A stretch of DNA of 64,000 nt, from the NCBI GenBank assembly GCA_964036665.1, contig OZ038528.1, positions 15,859,245-15,923,244 on the forward strand, in the 5' to 3' direction. This stretch comes from Gordius sp. MW1. Taxonomy: Eukaryota > Nematomorpha > Gordioida > Gordea > Gordiidae. Positions 21,522 to 33,136 of the stretch are shown in pieces (the first letter of the stretch is position 1; the number at the start of each line of letters is the position of its first letter). The translations under genes and the position numbers were made by a program. The notes under the pieces are model-generated. The model was not told the origin of the DNA. It was given only the letters and a program-made list of their open reading frames with translations, and did no database searches.

Positions 21522-21963
21522 TTAGTAAAAAACTATTCGATATTTTAGAAGGGTCGAGCGCTTATTGAGTTCTCTAAAAAATAGGAATAAAAACAGAGGT
21601 TTCCGATAAAGCTGAGTGTTTAAAGGATTTACAATGCTCTCCGGGGTCGTGAGTTTCGTTGGGGGGGAGGGGGGGGCAAACAGGTCAATACAGGTGTAGT
21701 CACATTTTAAGAAAAGGCCTTTGTCCCATGGGATAAGTGACGAACCGTCAGGACGCATCCGCCCTTCGATAGAGGGATCTGACGGTCCAAGGATGGAAGG
21801 AACTTTTGCTCGTACCAGGGCAGCTTGAAGCAGTGTATTTATTTTTTTGGTGCCTACTATACCGGCTTTTGTTAAATTTACAATTCAGAGGGTGACGCGC
21901 TTCCTCATCTACAAGTGAATTACAAAGCCGGCAGGGGTATGGGGACGTGTATTTACACTCCAA
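21522..21963 (-). pseudogene. Zinc knuckle and RLE domain, copy 2
   Basis: Two overlapping frames. The first (21748-21963) holds CRLCNSLVDEEARHPLNC, the CCHC knuckle. The second (21522-21758) holds MRPDGSSLIPWDKGLFLKCD and then CIDLFAPP. A G/C run at 21661-21676 has expanded proline codons where copy 1 reads SNLNYD. Shorter and more damaged than in copy 1. Confidence 0.8.
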
Positions 21964-22599
21964 GCGGAGGGCTATGTTGAAGGACAGGGTAGGGTTCTAT
22001 AAAAACATTCCCGAGAACTTACTAGGGTAAGCTTCAAGCCATTCATGACCGGATTAGTCGAAAGCCAATGACCTAAGATTGCAATGCTGTTTGGCGTCGC
22101 ATGTCGAGAGAAGGTAAGCAACGGACCGCGACACCAAACTTGCATCCAAATCTTTTTGGGGCATATGATTGTGGAATGTCAACTCCTAAATTGACATTCT
22201 CATTTTATAGAGATAAGGCTTGATTGATAGAGGGGTTGGGTGAGAAAGGGACAAGGTCGTTAATAGATTGTTTAAAAGAAAGGGAGGAGGAAATAAAGGC
22301 GGCTAAGGAAATTGCAGTTGGGGAGCGAATACCTAAACACCGGATTTTGTGGGAAGAGTGGCTTGAAGCCAAGTATTCGTGTTAAAAGAAATATTTAAAA
22401 TTAATTTAAGTGTGGATTTAAAAAAGTGTTCATAATTGTGTAAGACATCTTTAAATAAAAAAGCTTGCGTGGAGCGGAAGCAGAATAAAATTTTGCTAAT
22501 GTTGTAATAATTTTTATAATGTAAAAGGAATGATGAGAGGGCATAGATTTAAAAATGTCTAATTTGGTTTTTAAAGAAGAAAAGTTTTATCTAAAAAAT

Positions 22600-23398
22600 T
22601 TTTGAGACACTCAGGGCCCCCGATAGGTGCGCCTAAAACATACATATTGTCTTTATTAATTTTGGCAAAGCCAAAAAACTTTGGGTGAATATTATCCAAG
22701 TCAAAATATATTTCACTTTTAAAGGCGTTTAAACATAAGTTTAAAGTGGGGAAAAAAGCATGTATTACATCTAGTGCTTGGACTAGGTTGTCAGGGGTGC
22801 CAACAAGAGTGGCGTCATCTAGATATTAGACATTAAGGGTGAGTTTACAATGCTTGTTAATTTCGTAGATTAGGTGATTTATAGCCAAGCAGAATAAGGG
22901 GGGGGGGACGCGGGTTAGGGGGTCACCTTGTTGGATCCCTTCTGCTGATTCAAGGAAGAATTCTCCTAATTTAAAAATCGAAGGACATCCGTAACTTAAA
23001 ATGATGTAGTTGGTGTATTGGAGAAATAGCTTTGAAGGCTGTGCGGCGAATGCTATTGAAAGCATTTTTAAAATGCAGTTTTATAAAGGAGTCACCCAGA
23101 GGGAGGCGTTCCAGGGCTAAGCGTGCGGCATGGGAAACTATCTCGCACCCTCTTTTGACCCCAAAGCCTAGTTGGTGCGGAATTAAAGTAAGGGACAATA
23201 TGGGTTTGATCGCCGAACAAATTAATTTAGAAATAATTCTTCGAAAGACACCGCCGATAGCGATAGGCCTGGCTGAATTGTTGGTCTTCCTTATAGCTAA
23301 AAGCTTAGCTCCACAGACTATGGGTGTTAATTCTTTAGGTATACTCCTATTGACTAAAAGGTTACAAAATTTGGTAAGTAAGTCTAGTAAGATGGAGG
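22600..23398 (-). pseudogene. Reverse transcriptase of RLE copy 2
   Basis: On the minus strand: PHQLGFGVKRGCEIVSHAAR, then KLHFKNAFNSIRR, then EGIQQGDPL, then a 10-base C run at 22898-22907 at the same place as in copy 1. After that comes NV-stop-YLDDAT near 22810-22830. A TAA directly before the catalytic box and several frame changes make it dead. Confidence 0.8.
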
Positions 23399-23404
23399 AG
23401 TTTT

Positions 23405-24640
23405 ACGCCTCTGGATTTCGAATCGAATCGAATATTTCTGGTATTCGATTCGGATTCGCATTTTTTTTCAAAAAAAATATTCGATCCAGATTCGTCGAAT
23501 ATCAAAATAAAGATTCGAATTCGATTCAAAAAAAATTTAAGGATTCGAAATCGATTCAAATATATATTACGGTTTTATTCTATTTAAAAACACATTAAAA
23601 AGGCTACTATGATTTTTAATTTGCATATACATTTAAAAAATTTAATTAAAATTTTTTTAAAAAATACACACATCGAAAATAAAAATATTAAAATCGAACA
23701 AAAATCTATGGCGATATGTGTAGGACAATCAAAAACCGTTTTTAGCCAACTTTTAAGGCAAATTATCTTTTTAACACTCATCATTAAATGATTGCTTGTG
23801 TTTGGTCAATAAATTGGTTCCGGTTGAAAATATTATTTCGCACGGGGTAAATGATCCAGGTATAGAGAAAAGGTTTTATGCCAATTTTTGAATAGTTGGA
23901 AAACGACGTTGATTCGATTTCCACCATTGTAAAGGCTCAACATTCAATGTGCAAAAATCATGTCGCTCTTAATAGACGATCCAGTGTTGATACCTCGCTA
24001 GTTGATACAAAATCGGGCTACTTCCTATAGCAGGTTCCAATTCATCTTTAATTTTTCTATGCGATATGCCATGTACTGTTGATAAGCACTCAAATGTTGA
24101 GCCTTAAATCGACCACACTCGCTTATAAGACTGTCTTCTTATTGAATGCTATATATCTTCAATTTTCTGTTTGGCCATTTTGTTAGCATGATCTGCTGTT
24201 CCATCTGACTTCCATGTCAAGTTTTGCCTTTATGTAATTAATTGATGGGTCAAATTCTTTATATATAGCCTTTAATTGTGAAATATTTTTGAGCTGTTTT
24301 GCAGTTTTTATCAAAGCCCATAATTTAATTAAATTGTGATCCTCGTTCTCCATAACTTATATAAGTTTGAAAATTTTTAAATTAAACTTTTTCAAACTGG
24401 AGCAGGAAAAATAACTAAAATGCGGTAAGATAAAAATAGCTAAATATTTGAGTCTCGTCCATTTAAATTAAACTTACAAAAAATAAAATTCGATTTTTCA
24501 AGGATTCGATTCGGATTTTCGAATCTTAGCAGCGTGAATATTCGATTCGAAACTTAGAACATATGGATTCGAATTCGGATTCGATTTGATATTTCGAATC
24601 GAATTCGAATTCGAATCGAATTGAATCGAATCTCGAATTA
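23405..24640 (-). mobile_element. hAT fossil nested in RLE copy 2
   Basis: Both ends are arrays of TTCGAATC/GATTCGAA motifs. The interior on the minus strand shows degraded transposase, including an EVRWNS block near 24200. It interrupts the RLE reverse transcriptase: sequence on each side aligns to copy 1 without a gap. A diverged 8-bp duplication (about AGTTTTAC / AGTTATTA) is possible but not certain, so the borders are approximate. Confidence 0.7.
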
Positions 24641-24649
24641 GTTATTATT

Positions 24650-25445
24650 ATCAATTGTTATAAGATCTTTTAAAAAAATTGGTTTTATGCCGTCGAGACC
24701 ACCTGCAGAATTCATAGGAAAGGATAAGATGGCATCTCGAATGTCTGATGACTTAAAAGCAATATCTGAAGGTTGCGAGGGCGATAGGTAAGTAGACGAT
24801 TGACTCTGGGATGCTTGAGAACCATTTCTTCATATGATTTTTGTGAAGGACTCAAAAATGAATTGTCTTCTTCAAGGTATCTCATTGCACTATTGATGTT
24901 GAATGAGTGAATTTTTCTAGAGATTATATTCGCTTTTTGTTTGTGGGTTAATATTTGGGATTCCTTTCTATCCTTGTTATATGCTGGAGGGCTGTTTTGA
25001 CTGTCAAAATTTAAAACTGATTGTTTAATATTATGAGTGATATTTGCTTCTTTGTCTTGAGGAATGGATAAAATGTAAAAAGAGAATTTAAATAATTTCT
25101 CCCAATAGGATAGGTTCTGAGGGAAAGAAATAATATTGTTAAGTAAGTTTATTAAAAACTGTTGCATGCATGCCCGGGCCCTTCTTGGAAATCTGGATAT
25201 AGTTGGTGGGAATGCTTGAGATAAAAAGGCTCTGCTCCATGTCAAGTCATTTTTTTCATTTGTGGTATTGTAGGATTGATGAGGTATTAGATAAGGAATA
25301 TCTGCACCAGAAGGGCTGAAATTAATATTATCATCCAATATTAAGGTAGATGGTGGACATATAGTGTTTGGGGGTGCGAGCTTCCCTGAGGAAGGGCATT
25401 TATTTTTAACAGGGCCATGATCCTTTTTGTTTAATGAGATATTTC
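24650..25445 (-). pseudogene. N-terminal region of RLE copy 2
   Basis: An open frame of up to 247 codons (24712-25455) that includes FPRRARACMQQFLINLLNN and a KANIISRKIHSFN block equivalent to SRKIHSFN in copy 1. Toward 24690 the minus strand reads AGGLDGIKPIF, the start of the RT. It is less broken than the same region of copy 1. Function of the N-terminus unknown. Confidence 0.7.
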
Positions 25446-25657
25446 TGGAACACAAAAAGGAAGACGGTCACAGTTCTATGTGCAAAACGTGGGGTGTTGT
25501 CGTCAAGTCAGAAGCCGGCTGTAAAAACCACTCCAAAATCATGAGAGTTATAAATAAAACATTACAACATAAGGATAGGAGGTCCTTCACAAACGACGCG
25601 TACTGCATATCCCCCCTCCCCTGTGCAATCTAAAAAATACACTAGGGTTACCGCCTG

Positions 25658-25665
25658 ACTTACAA
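25658..25665 (+). repeat. 8-bp target-site duplication (ACTTACAA), left
   Basis: Identical to 27369-27376. The uninterrupted copy near 43917 has a single ACTTACAA. Confidence 0.9.
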
Positions 25666-26062
25666 CTTGAGCTGTTAGGAACTAGTTCATTTTGAACTAG
25701 TTCATAAAACTAGTTCACTTTTTTCTGACCTTAGAACTGAACTAATTACCTTAGAAAAAATTTGAACTGTGAACTTGAACTAGTTCGTTTTTTTTAAGAT
25801 TGAACATGAACTTGAACTAGTTATTTTTTTCAAATTCTGAATTTAAACTATACAATATAATTGAACTAGTTCATCACAAATATATTATTTAAAATAAATT
25901 TATTAGCCGAGTTTATTTGTATATGCATCAAAAATTTGACGTGCATTGTCTTCGCGGTAATCGTAGAGACATACAGTAACCGCGCATTTTTGATTTTAAA
26001 AACACAAAAAATTCTTGCTTGTTTTAGCTAATTAATGTGATTTAAGCCGTTAATTAGAAAAG

Positions 26063-26272
26063 ATGGATATCAATAGTGATTCGGGTATTTGCTCTGAAGT
26101 AGTTAATAGGAACGAGGTAGCATGCTCCGATCAATCTACCTCTTTACCTTGGCCTTTAATGGAAGAGTATTTCGAATGTGTGTCTTCAAATCAAGATTCA
26201 TTCAAAGTTAAGTGCAAACTATGCGCTAAAGTTGTGGCGTCAAGAACCCAGCAAATTTATGGAGACATATGA
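26063..26272 (+). pseudogene. hAT transposase N-terminus with BED-like finger
   Basis: Starts with an acidic segment, then SLPWPLMEEYFE and KCKLCAKVV, the first pair of cysteines of a BED zinc finger, which binds transposon ends in this family. The histidine part is lost at the stop at 26270. Confidence 0.6.
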
Positions 26273-26485
26273 AGGTTATAACTTATAATATAAAATCTAG
26301 GTGTCTCATCTTCAAAAATTTGGGGAGAGAAAAAAGACTGTCAACAATAAGACTGGGAAATCTTGTGAAGCTAACAAAAAGTTAATACAGACCTGAATTG
26401 ACACCCCTTTATATAACCAAAATTCCCAAATGGCAATTATTAAATACATTATCAATGCTAATATGCCATTTTCGCTATGTGATGG

Positions 26486-26968
26486 ATGATGAGCATCAAT
26501 GAATTGTTGATGACTTTTAATCCAAAAGCAAAAACAATATGTAAACAAACACTCTCAGGTAAAATAATAAAATTTGCTGCAAAGATGAAAGACACAGTTA
26601 GAACAAAGTTAATGGCACCCAAGTATGTTTGTACAACTGCAGACTGTTGGACAGCATTTAATAGGGTGCATACACACAATGGTTTAGATTTCTTAGATAT
26701 AAGACGTGATAATTCTAATAAAGAAATAACGGAAGACTATATTAAACTCAATAATACCTCATTTGATGAATTCCCAAATCTAAAACAAATTTTTATCAGA
26801 TATAACGTTCGCCTCCCATATAGTGCTTTAGTTGAAAGGCTTTTCAGTTTGGGAAAACTTATATTTGGAGATAAACGTTCTTGCTTATTAAATAATAATT
26901 TTGAAAACAATATTTCATTAAAGTCCAATTCACATCTATTTTCACATGATTTTTATTATAAATCATAA
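26486..26968 (+). pseudogene. hAT transposase remnant with dimerisation domain
   Basis: The first half has KYVCTTADCWTAFNR, the T-D-C/W block around the first catalytic aspartate. The reading then jumps directly to FPNLKQIFIRYN and LPYSALVERLFSLGKLIFGDKR, the C-terminal hAT dimerisation motif. Several hundred residues between them are missing, in frame. Not catalytic. Confidence 0.75.
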
Positions 26969-27368
26969 TTATATATTGTTTGTAATAAAGATTTTAAACA
27001 TTGTATAGTTGATGCATTTGTTATATATGAATATTTCCTTAAATTAGATTTTTAAATATAGAATTAATAAACTATAAAATTTATTTAAAGTTTTGGATAG
27101 GATTCAAAAAAAACTGATTTAAATTCAGGAGTCATCTTCTAAACCCCCTTGGATTAGATTTAAACTTTATCATATTTAAAAAAATGAACTGAACTTGAAC
27201 TAGTTATTTTTTAAAAATTGAACTAATAACTTAAACTAGTTACATTTTTTCCTACATGAACTTGAACTAGTTACTTTTTAAAAAAATATGAACCTTAACT
27301 AATGATTTTTTTTAAATTGAACTATGAACTTGAACTAGTTCGTATCATAGATGAACTTTAACAGCTCT

Positions 27369-27376
27369 ACTTACAA
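27369..27376 (+). repeat. 8-bp target-site duplication (ACTTACAA), right
   Basis: Pairs with 25658-25665. Confidence 0.9.
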
Positions 27377-27397
27377 TTAAGGGGTTAAGGATTTTAA

Positions 27398-28300
27398 TTG
27401 AGATATGATGCGAATAACCGCTGGAATATTGGTAGGGATTGGAAAAAGAATTTAGTTGTACATACGCTAAAAGAAGAAAAACCTACAAGAGATAAGGTGG
27501 AATGGAGCAAAGCTTGGGAGTTGGTAGAGGGAAACAAGTTATTCTACAGTGTGTCGCCAAATCGCAGAAAGGGGTCGTTAGCTTTCCAAGCGAATCGTTT
27601 AAAGATGAGGTGGTGGATATCAGTAGGTGAAGATTGCAGATAAGGGAGGCTTCTTAACCGTTATGTGCGCTTATGCTCCCCAAATTCGGTCTATGGAATC
27701 AGGTAAGGTATTTTATAGATTAATTGGAAAAGGAAATTCAAGGAATAAGAGAGGAGGAAAAGCTATTTATTAAGGCTGATTCCACCGTTCACGTAGGAAA
27801 AGAATGCCTCGGGTACAAACAAAATCATGGAGCCTAAGGGCATGGCTTGAAAAAGCAAGGAGGGGGATAAACTTCTCCAAATATCTCAGCATACGACATG
27901 GCGATCGTTAATGCTTGGTTTATAACGATGATCGGATTGGAATTTATTTTAGTCGAATCGACTATCTGCTTATACGTCAAAAATACTTATTAAGGATTAA
28001 AGATTACAAATCAATACCGGGAGAAGCAATCGTCAGCCAACATCGCCCATTTATTATAAATTATGAAAAAGTATCTCGGGAAACAAGAAAAGTTTATGAA
28101 GCTTGAATTCAATACGAAAAGGTAAGGTATACATCGACGAACTCCAAATACCAACAGAAAGTATCCACACCCTGGGCTGGGGTGCCAGGACGTTGGCACG
28201 CAACGTAGACGACAGATGCACGCTCATTGAGGGCATAAAAGTAAAGATCCATGTTCTAGGACAGACCAAAGAAAGCAATAGGGAACTACGGTGGTGAGAT
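27398..28300 (+). pseudogene. Endonuclease remnant of RTE-2
   Basis: Pieces related to RTE-1 appear in shifting frames: WELVEGNKLFYSVSPNRRKG near 27520 (RTE-1: DGYKLYYSGSPSRKNG), CAYAPQI-type sequence near 27670, RIDYLLIRQKY near 27960 and DYKSIPGEAIVSQHRP near 28010. Many stops. The copy at 44.0-44.55 kb is the closest relative. Confidence 0.75.
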
Positions 28301-28690
28301 CAATTAATTAGGAATCTAATCAAAAGAAAAAATATATATATAAAAGGGGACATAAATCAAGAAACCGGCGGAATATCAAGAATATATGGAGGCAAAGAAA
28401 GCCGAAAAAGGCCGCTTCAATAGCAAGAATGTTGAGTACACCAAGATGGTAAACAAACTGGATATAAATTGACTAAGATAAGGGAGAAGAATGTCGGAGT
28501 CCTTAATAGTCAAAAATAAGATGGGTCAAACCTTATTCTAGCCAAAGGAGGTGATGGAAAGATGAAAACCTATTTCAAATAATTTACAAAAATTGCGAAT
28601 GACAAAGATTCCTTTACTGATTTTGAGCCAAAAATAAGAATTGTCGAATTTGTTCAGGAGGATGTTAGTATGGCCTTAAAGCTTTGTAAC

Positions 28691-29294
28691 CGGGTGCGGA
28701 CGGGAAGTGCACATATTACGGACGGGCTTGAAGGGCCTAAAAGTTTTAAAACGGGTTCGGGGGGGCCGACCTTTTTAAATCGGCCTGTTGCATAACTATC
28801 GATGCTCATTGATCAAATTTGGTAAATATATTGTAACAAGAGTTATTAATAATACTTTTAGTGAACACGAATTTTGTTTCTTGCCTAAATATAACGCGCT
28901 AGAGCTAAACTGTTATTCCACCTAAATATTTTAAACTATCTTAAATTTTCACATAGAACGCATGCTATATTATTAAAATTTATAACTGTTTACTCTATTA
29001 TCCATAATACTAGAATTTATAAACATTTGAACCATAAATTTTTTGTTTTTGTTTTAAATTATTAAAAGATTTCATAAGAACAACCATGATTTATGTTATT
29101 TAAAAACTTTACTCAAAGATTATTATGCTAAGCGAGCTTATTTTTTATGCAGACCTTTGCAACAAAGTTTCTTATGTAATTCGCTTTCAAATACTTATAA
29201 TAATTTAAATCCCTAAGATTGTTTTCTATGACAAATACAAGTACACTTTACAGATTCTAACATGGTATAAAAAAAAGTATCAAATACATCAATA
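28691..29294. other. Non-coding DNA
   Basis: A short GC-rich patch at 28690-28790, with a G run, then AT-rich sequence. It is probably the 3' flank of the sulfotransferase gene on the minus strand. No gene seen. Confidence 0.4.
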
Positions 29295-30257
29295 TTACAA
29301 CAGTAATTTGTGTTTGAGATAATGTGGATCAGACGGATAAAAAAGTATAAAGTCGTCTTTGTAGACTCGCAAAAGCTTAATCATTAATTCTTGTGGTAAT
29401 TCTTGCAACAAGCATGCATAACGATCTCGGATGGGTAATGCCTCTAGCAATGATTTAGAGCAATTGATTTTCTTAATCCCTGTTGGGTTGAAATTTACAT
29501 TATTTGTCAAGTTGGAGACTTTTTGTCTTTCTTGATTAAAGGGAAAATAATTTAAATCCCTTAGTCCAGTGGCGTCGTAAAGCACATTGGCATCGTCCTC
29601 CAGTGTTTCATGTTTACCTAAGAAATCAATTTTATATTGACACGGATCGCATAGATTCGATATCGGTCTCCAGTGTTCGTTTGTGAGAAAACTCTTAACG
29701 TTCGGTGAATATTTATTTTCCGACACGCGAATAATAAATGCTACGAATTCTATGAAGCTAATGGCTGTCCCGTTAGCGACTCCTTGGTTTTTAATGTAAA
29801 GGTAGTAAGTGGAATTGAAGTAGGCGTTTACCCGATGAAATTTACTATAATAAGCCGATATTACCCTGTCCAGCGGGTTACGGGTAAATAAAAATGTTGT
29901 ATAATTTAGGGTTAAATTCCTAGAGTCTACTATGGTGTTTTTTAGATTGGTAATAGCGTTGTAAGAATGTATGATGTGTCCGTACTTACCAGCCATGTTA
30001 TTTTTTGGATCGCGATAGCCCTTAAATTGCTCTAAGTATGTATGATTCGCAGATACTAGGAAGACTGATTTCCAAGCAGTGGATGATACTTTTGGGACGT
30101 AGCAATACAATAATTTGTGTTTAAGGTCGATAAGGTAATGTTGCTTGGTAAAGGATTCATTTTTAATATCATCGTAGCTTGATTTTCTGCTAGCTCTCAT
30201 AGCGTCGCAAACATGGTTCATCCAATTTAGTCGATCAGTATTGGTTTGTGTGGACAA
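29295..30257 (-). CDS. Carbohydrate sulfotransferase (HNK-1ST/CHST8-14 family), probable last exon
   Basis: Predicted Golgi enzyme that moves sulfate from PAPS to a glycan. The 5'-phosphosulfate loop reads YVPKVSSTAWKS (residues 53-64) and the 3'-phosphate site FTRNPLDRVISAYYSKF (124-140). HWRPISNLCDPCQYKIDFLGKHETLE (195-220, split here only by position) matches the family's C-terminal block, and a DF-LF motif lies near the end. The frame opens at a TTG directly after an AG, and the first ATG is 13 codons in. No signal anchor is present. I infer that this is a 3' exon and that the membrane-anchor exon lies upstream, beyond 30257. It is uninterrupted for 320 codons, so probably functional. Confidence 0.85.
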   Translation of the reverse strand: MSTQTNTDRLNWMNHVCDAMRASRKSSYDDIKNESFTKQHYLIDLKHKLLYCYVPKVSSTAWKSVFLVSANHTYLEQFKGYRDPKNNMAGKYGHIIHSYNAITNLKNTIVDSRNLTLNYTTFLFTRNPLDRVISAYYSKFHRVNAYFNSTYYLYIKNQGVANGTAISFIEFVAFIIRVSENKYSPNVKSFLTNEHWRPISNLCDPCQYKIDFLGKHETLEDDANVLYDATGLRDLNYFPFNQERQKVSNLTNNVNFNPTGIKKINCSKSLLEALPIRDRYACLLQELPQELMIKLLRVYKDDFILFYPSDPHYLKHKLLL

Positions 30258-31136
30258 CTTTAATTGTATATCCTTCCTTTTAGAAATGGAAGCTTCTTGT
30301 CATTATTTAAGTTGTCCTAAATTTGAAAGGATGCATCAAAAATTTAAAATAAGTTCGTTAATATCATTCAGACTTTGAGGAGGCTATCAAATCGATAATA
30401 AATTTTTTACGTAATTTCGTTCCTTTTACGTTATTTTCATGTCAAATTATAGTTAATTTTAAATTAAGTTTGGGAGTTTATAATTTAGGAAATCGCAAGA
30501 AAATTTGCAATATACGTGAAAATTATAGGAAACCCTGATTTATTTTGTTGTACTGGCGTTATCAATTCACATTGTTTAAATTTGTTGTTTATATCAGGAC
30601 TTTTTTTAAAATGTATTAAGTACAATGGAAAATAAACGTCGTATTATAATATTGAAAAATTGAAGTTTAAACATTAATTACTAAAAATGTAATTTACACT
30701 ATTTTTATCTGCAAAACATAAAATGGTAATAAATAAACAATTTACATGGAAAGGATTTGATTAAAAACAACTGCAAATTTTTCAGCAAATTATTTGTAAT
30801 AAAATAACTTTGGCGAAAAGAGTACCATAGCATATTCATTGTTAGTTATAAAATTAAATAATATAAGAGAGATAATAAAAATGTTTCAAATTTAATATTT
30901 TATATGTTAAATATTGGAATATATTTTATTTAAAATACCATTATGTCGAGGACATTGTATCCAGCCAAACCATTTGAGTCCATAAAAGTTACATTTGAAC
31001 CTAAACAATATGAAGTAATTTTGTTATTCGAAAACATTAATAACGAATAGAGTGCATACCATTATTGTGAAAGCAATATTGAATTTGTAATTAATTAAGA
31101 ATATTGTAGACAGAAATATCATTACACGATAAATGT
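30258..31136. other. AT-rich DNA, possible intron of the sulfotransferase gene
   Basis: The minus strand just upstream of the coding exon reads AATTAAAG, a weak acceptor. No further exon could be recognised here. Confidence 0.4.
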
Positions 31137-31931
31137 TAGTTTTGGGATACACCTATTTAAATCGTGAGGGGCCATTAGGTTTGAGCAAATATTTTAAAAA
31201 CCCACATAAAATGAGGCCACCTTTTTTCATTCAGTTAAAATTAGAGAAGGGTAACCTCTATGAAAGGATAAATTAATATTGCAAAATTATAAAGTAAAAT
31301 AAATGTAAATCATTATTTACGTTTGCACCTTACCTGTAAAATAAGTGACCTAATAAAGAAACTTATAATAAGGTCAAGGGTTTGATCGAACGTTCAAGCT
31401 TGCCATAATATGACTCAGCCAGAAAAATAGCAAACATGATCAACTACTTTATAATTATGATTAACGTAGTTTTATGAGATTGGATGATTAACTATGCTAA
31501 GGTCAAGACCGTGACATCAGGTACTTTTAGCCTTGATTAATATAGGTTGATAATATTGTCATATTAAATTTCAAATTGATTATGCTCAAGTTGCAATTAG
31601 ATTTAATAAAAATATAGGTGTTTTACTTGGGATAAATTTTTTTATCGAGATTTAGATGTAGATAATATGCATTTTATGTACTCTTTAATTTTTTTCTATA
31701 AATGCTATAATAAACACGAGGGGCTTCGTCCCTGGGGACTTGGGCTTCGTTTTTTCGTTTTGCTACATACGGAGGTTCGAACCAATATTACTGAAGGGGG
31801 GGGGGAAGGCGCGGAAATTTTACAATGTAGGTTTAAATGAAGCAAATGCAACAGGTGTTCAAATAAGCTTAAAAATATTTGCCATAACCAAGATTCGAAC
31901 TCATATTAGTGGAGGCATAGGCCCTTGTAAG
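31137..31931 (+). repeat. Dispersed repeat, copy A (first part)
   Basis: Matches 44566-45373 closely, starting with TTTTGGGATACACC. It includes a small hairpin (AGGGGCTTCG...) and a G run at 31796-31805. It is interrupted at 31932 by an insertion and resumes at 33915. No ORF of note. Confidence 0.85.
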
Positions 31932-32098
31932 CATAGACTAATAAAACTATAGACTGCCGAACAGCTGATCTTTGCATTGAAATTTCAGATAGGGTTCTAT
32001 GTAGCACTATGATGAAAAAGTAGCACTAAAATATGACTTTTAGATAATCAATAAATTAGAATTAAATCTCAAATGGGGAGGAAATTTTATGTGCATCT

Positions 32099-32150
32099 AA
32101 CCCTAATCCTAACCTAAAACCCCGACCTAAAACACTAACCTAACCCTCCT
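32099..32150 (+). repeat. Degenerate CCTAAC-rich tract
   Basis: Contains CTAACCCTAATCCTAACC followed by imperfect CCTAAA/CTAACC units. It resembles degenerate telomeric DNA read on the C-rich strand. Confidence 0.5.
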
Positions 32151-32297
32151 GTCCTGACCAATCTTGATCTGACCAATTTTTGTCCTACTTTGACCGGTTC
32201 CCGAAATTTCTTGAGCAACTCAGGCCGCCATTACTTTAACCCACCAATATGCGCACTTGTAAAATAAAAAATTGCATAGGTGTTTATAAGATAAAAA

Positions 32298-33136
32298 ATG
32301 GAGAGACATCATTCCATGTGTAAGTTGAATTTAATTTTTTTATATATAGTCTATGTTTTTTGTTTATAGATTTCTTAAAAAAATCCTGAAATTTAAAAAA
32401 AATGGCTTTTGATTATGTTTGAATCTCTGTACCAACATTAAATTTGGATCAAGTTATTTTATGGTTATTTGAATAAATCATCTTTATATGCTTTGTTTTT
32501 AATAAATACTTTGTTTTACATAATTTAAATGAACTCAAGTTTAATGATTATGTTATTTTCTACTCAAGATCATGTAGCTGATGCAATATTCAAAGCTAGT
32601 ATCCTTGTATATGCCTTGAAAGGAGAAACAGACAAAGAATTATATGATGTATTGAACAGGTATATATAGTTTTGATTTTTTTATGTTTACATATTGAAGA
32701 CCTTGTATTTCAAAGTTAATTAACCTTTAAATTTGATTTTTGAGGATTTTCTAGACTTAAAATGATATTTTATTGATCATAAATTAATAAGATTTATAAT
32801 TTTTTTATTTTTTATTTTAGAGTTTTGCTCTGATTTAATCATTATTTAAATAATTAATCCAATTTTATTTGTTAGCTAGCACATTTCTATTTTGATGGGT
32901 TTTACAAGTCTTTATCAATCAGAAGTTTAATTAATTGGAATTTTAAAATGGGAACTAGTTTAAACCTTTATATCATTTCATGTGCTTTCTACTGGACAAG
33001 AATGCTATAAGGCCTCATCTTGATTTTACGATGTTTTGAATTATATAAATTAATTCTAATTTATATATTTTGAAGGTGTGTCAATGTGGGCGAAGGGATT
33101 GTATATAAACTGCTGCCAGGGGCAAAGAGTGCATAG
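32298..33136 (+). CDS. Candidate small three-exon gene, function unknown
   Basis: Exons 32298-32319, 32569-32659 and 33076-33136. ATG GAG AGA opens exon 1; the donors are GTAAGT and GTATAT and the acceptors CTCAAG and TTGAAG. The phases (1, then 2) fit and give 57 codons with a TAG at 33134-33136. An AATAAA follows 58 bp later (33194-33199). Exon 2 reads HVADAIFKASILVYALKGET, then DKELYDVLNR; exon 3 contains GEGIVYKLLPGAKSA. I do not recognise the protein. A hydrophobic patch (IFKASILVYAL) could be amphipathic, not a membrane span. The whole gene lies inside a transposon-like insertion. Exon 1 could also be longer or spliced differently. No transcript evidence. Confidence 0.45.

Larger units (their letters stand above)
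21318..25445 (-). mobile_element. RLE non-LTR retrotransposon, copy 2 (holding a hAT)
   Basis: On the minus strand it ends with AATAAA and a short A run at 21319-21327. Motifs match copy 1 domain by domain. It is interrupted by the hAT at 23405-24640 and sits at the 5' edge of RTE-2: the 43.7-kb copy of that region lacks it. Many frameshifts and stops, including one just before the YLDD box. Confidence 0.8.
25666..27368 (+). mobile_element. hAT transposon, internally deleted, perfect TSD
   Basis: A 1,703-bp element between exact 8-bp duplications. The ends read CTTGAGCTGTTA and, reversed, AGAGCTGTTAAA. Many GAACTAGTTC motifs lie just inside both ends. The interior keeps only the first and last parts of a hAT transposase, so it would need a transposase in trans. 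Confidence 0.9.
25446..28690 (+). mobile_element. RTE-2, decayed and interrupted by a hAT
   Basis: Plus-strand relative of RTE-1 and RTE-3. The leader contains GCCGGCTGTAAAAA as in the others, then a hAT insertion (25666-27368), then an eroded endonuclease and linker. Its first few bases were lost when RLE copy 2 landed. It fades out near 28690 at MALKLC in the early RT. Confidence 0.7.
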
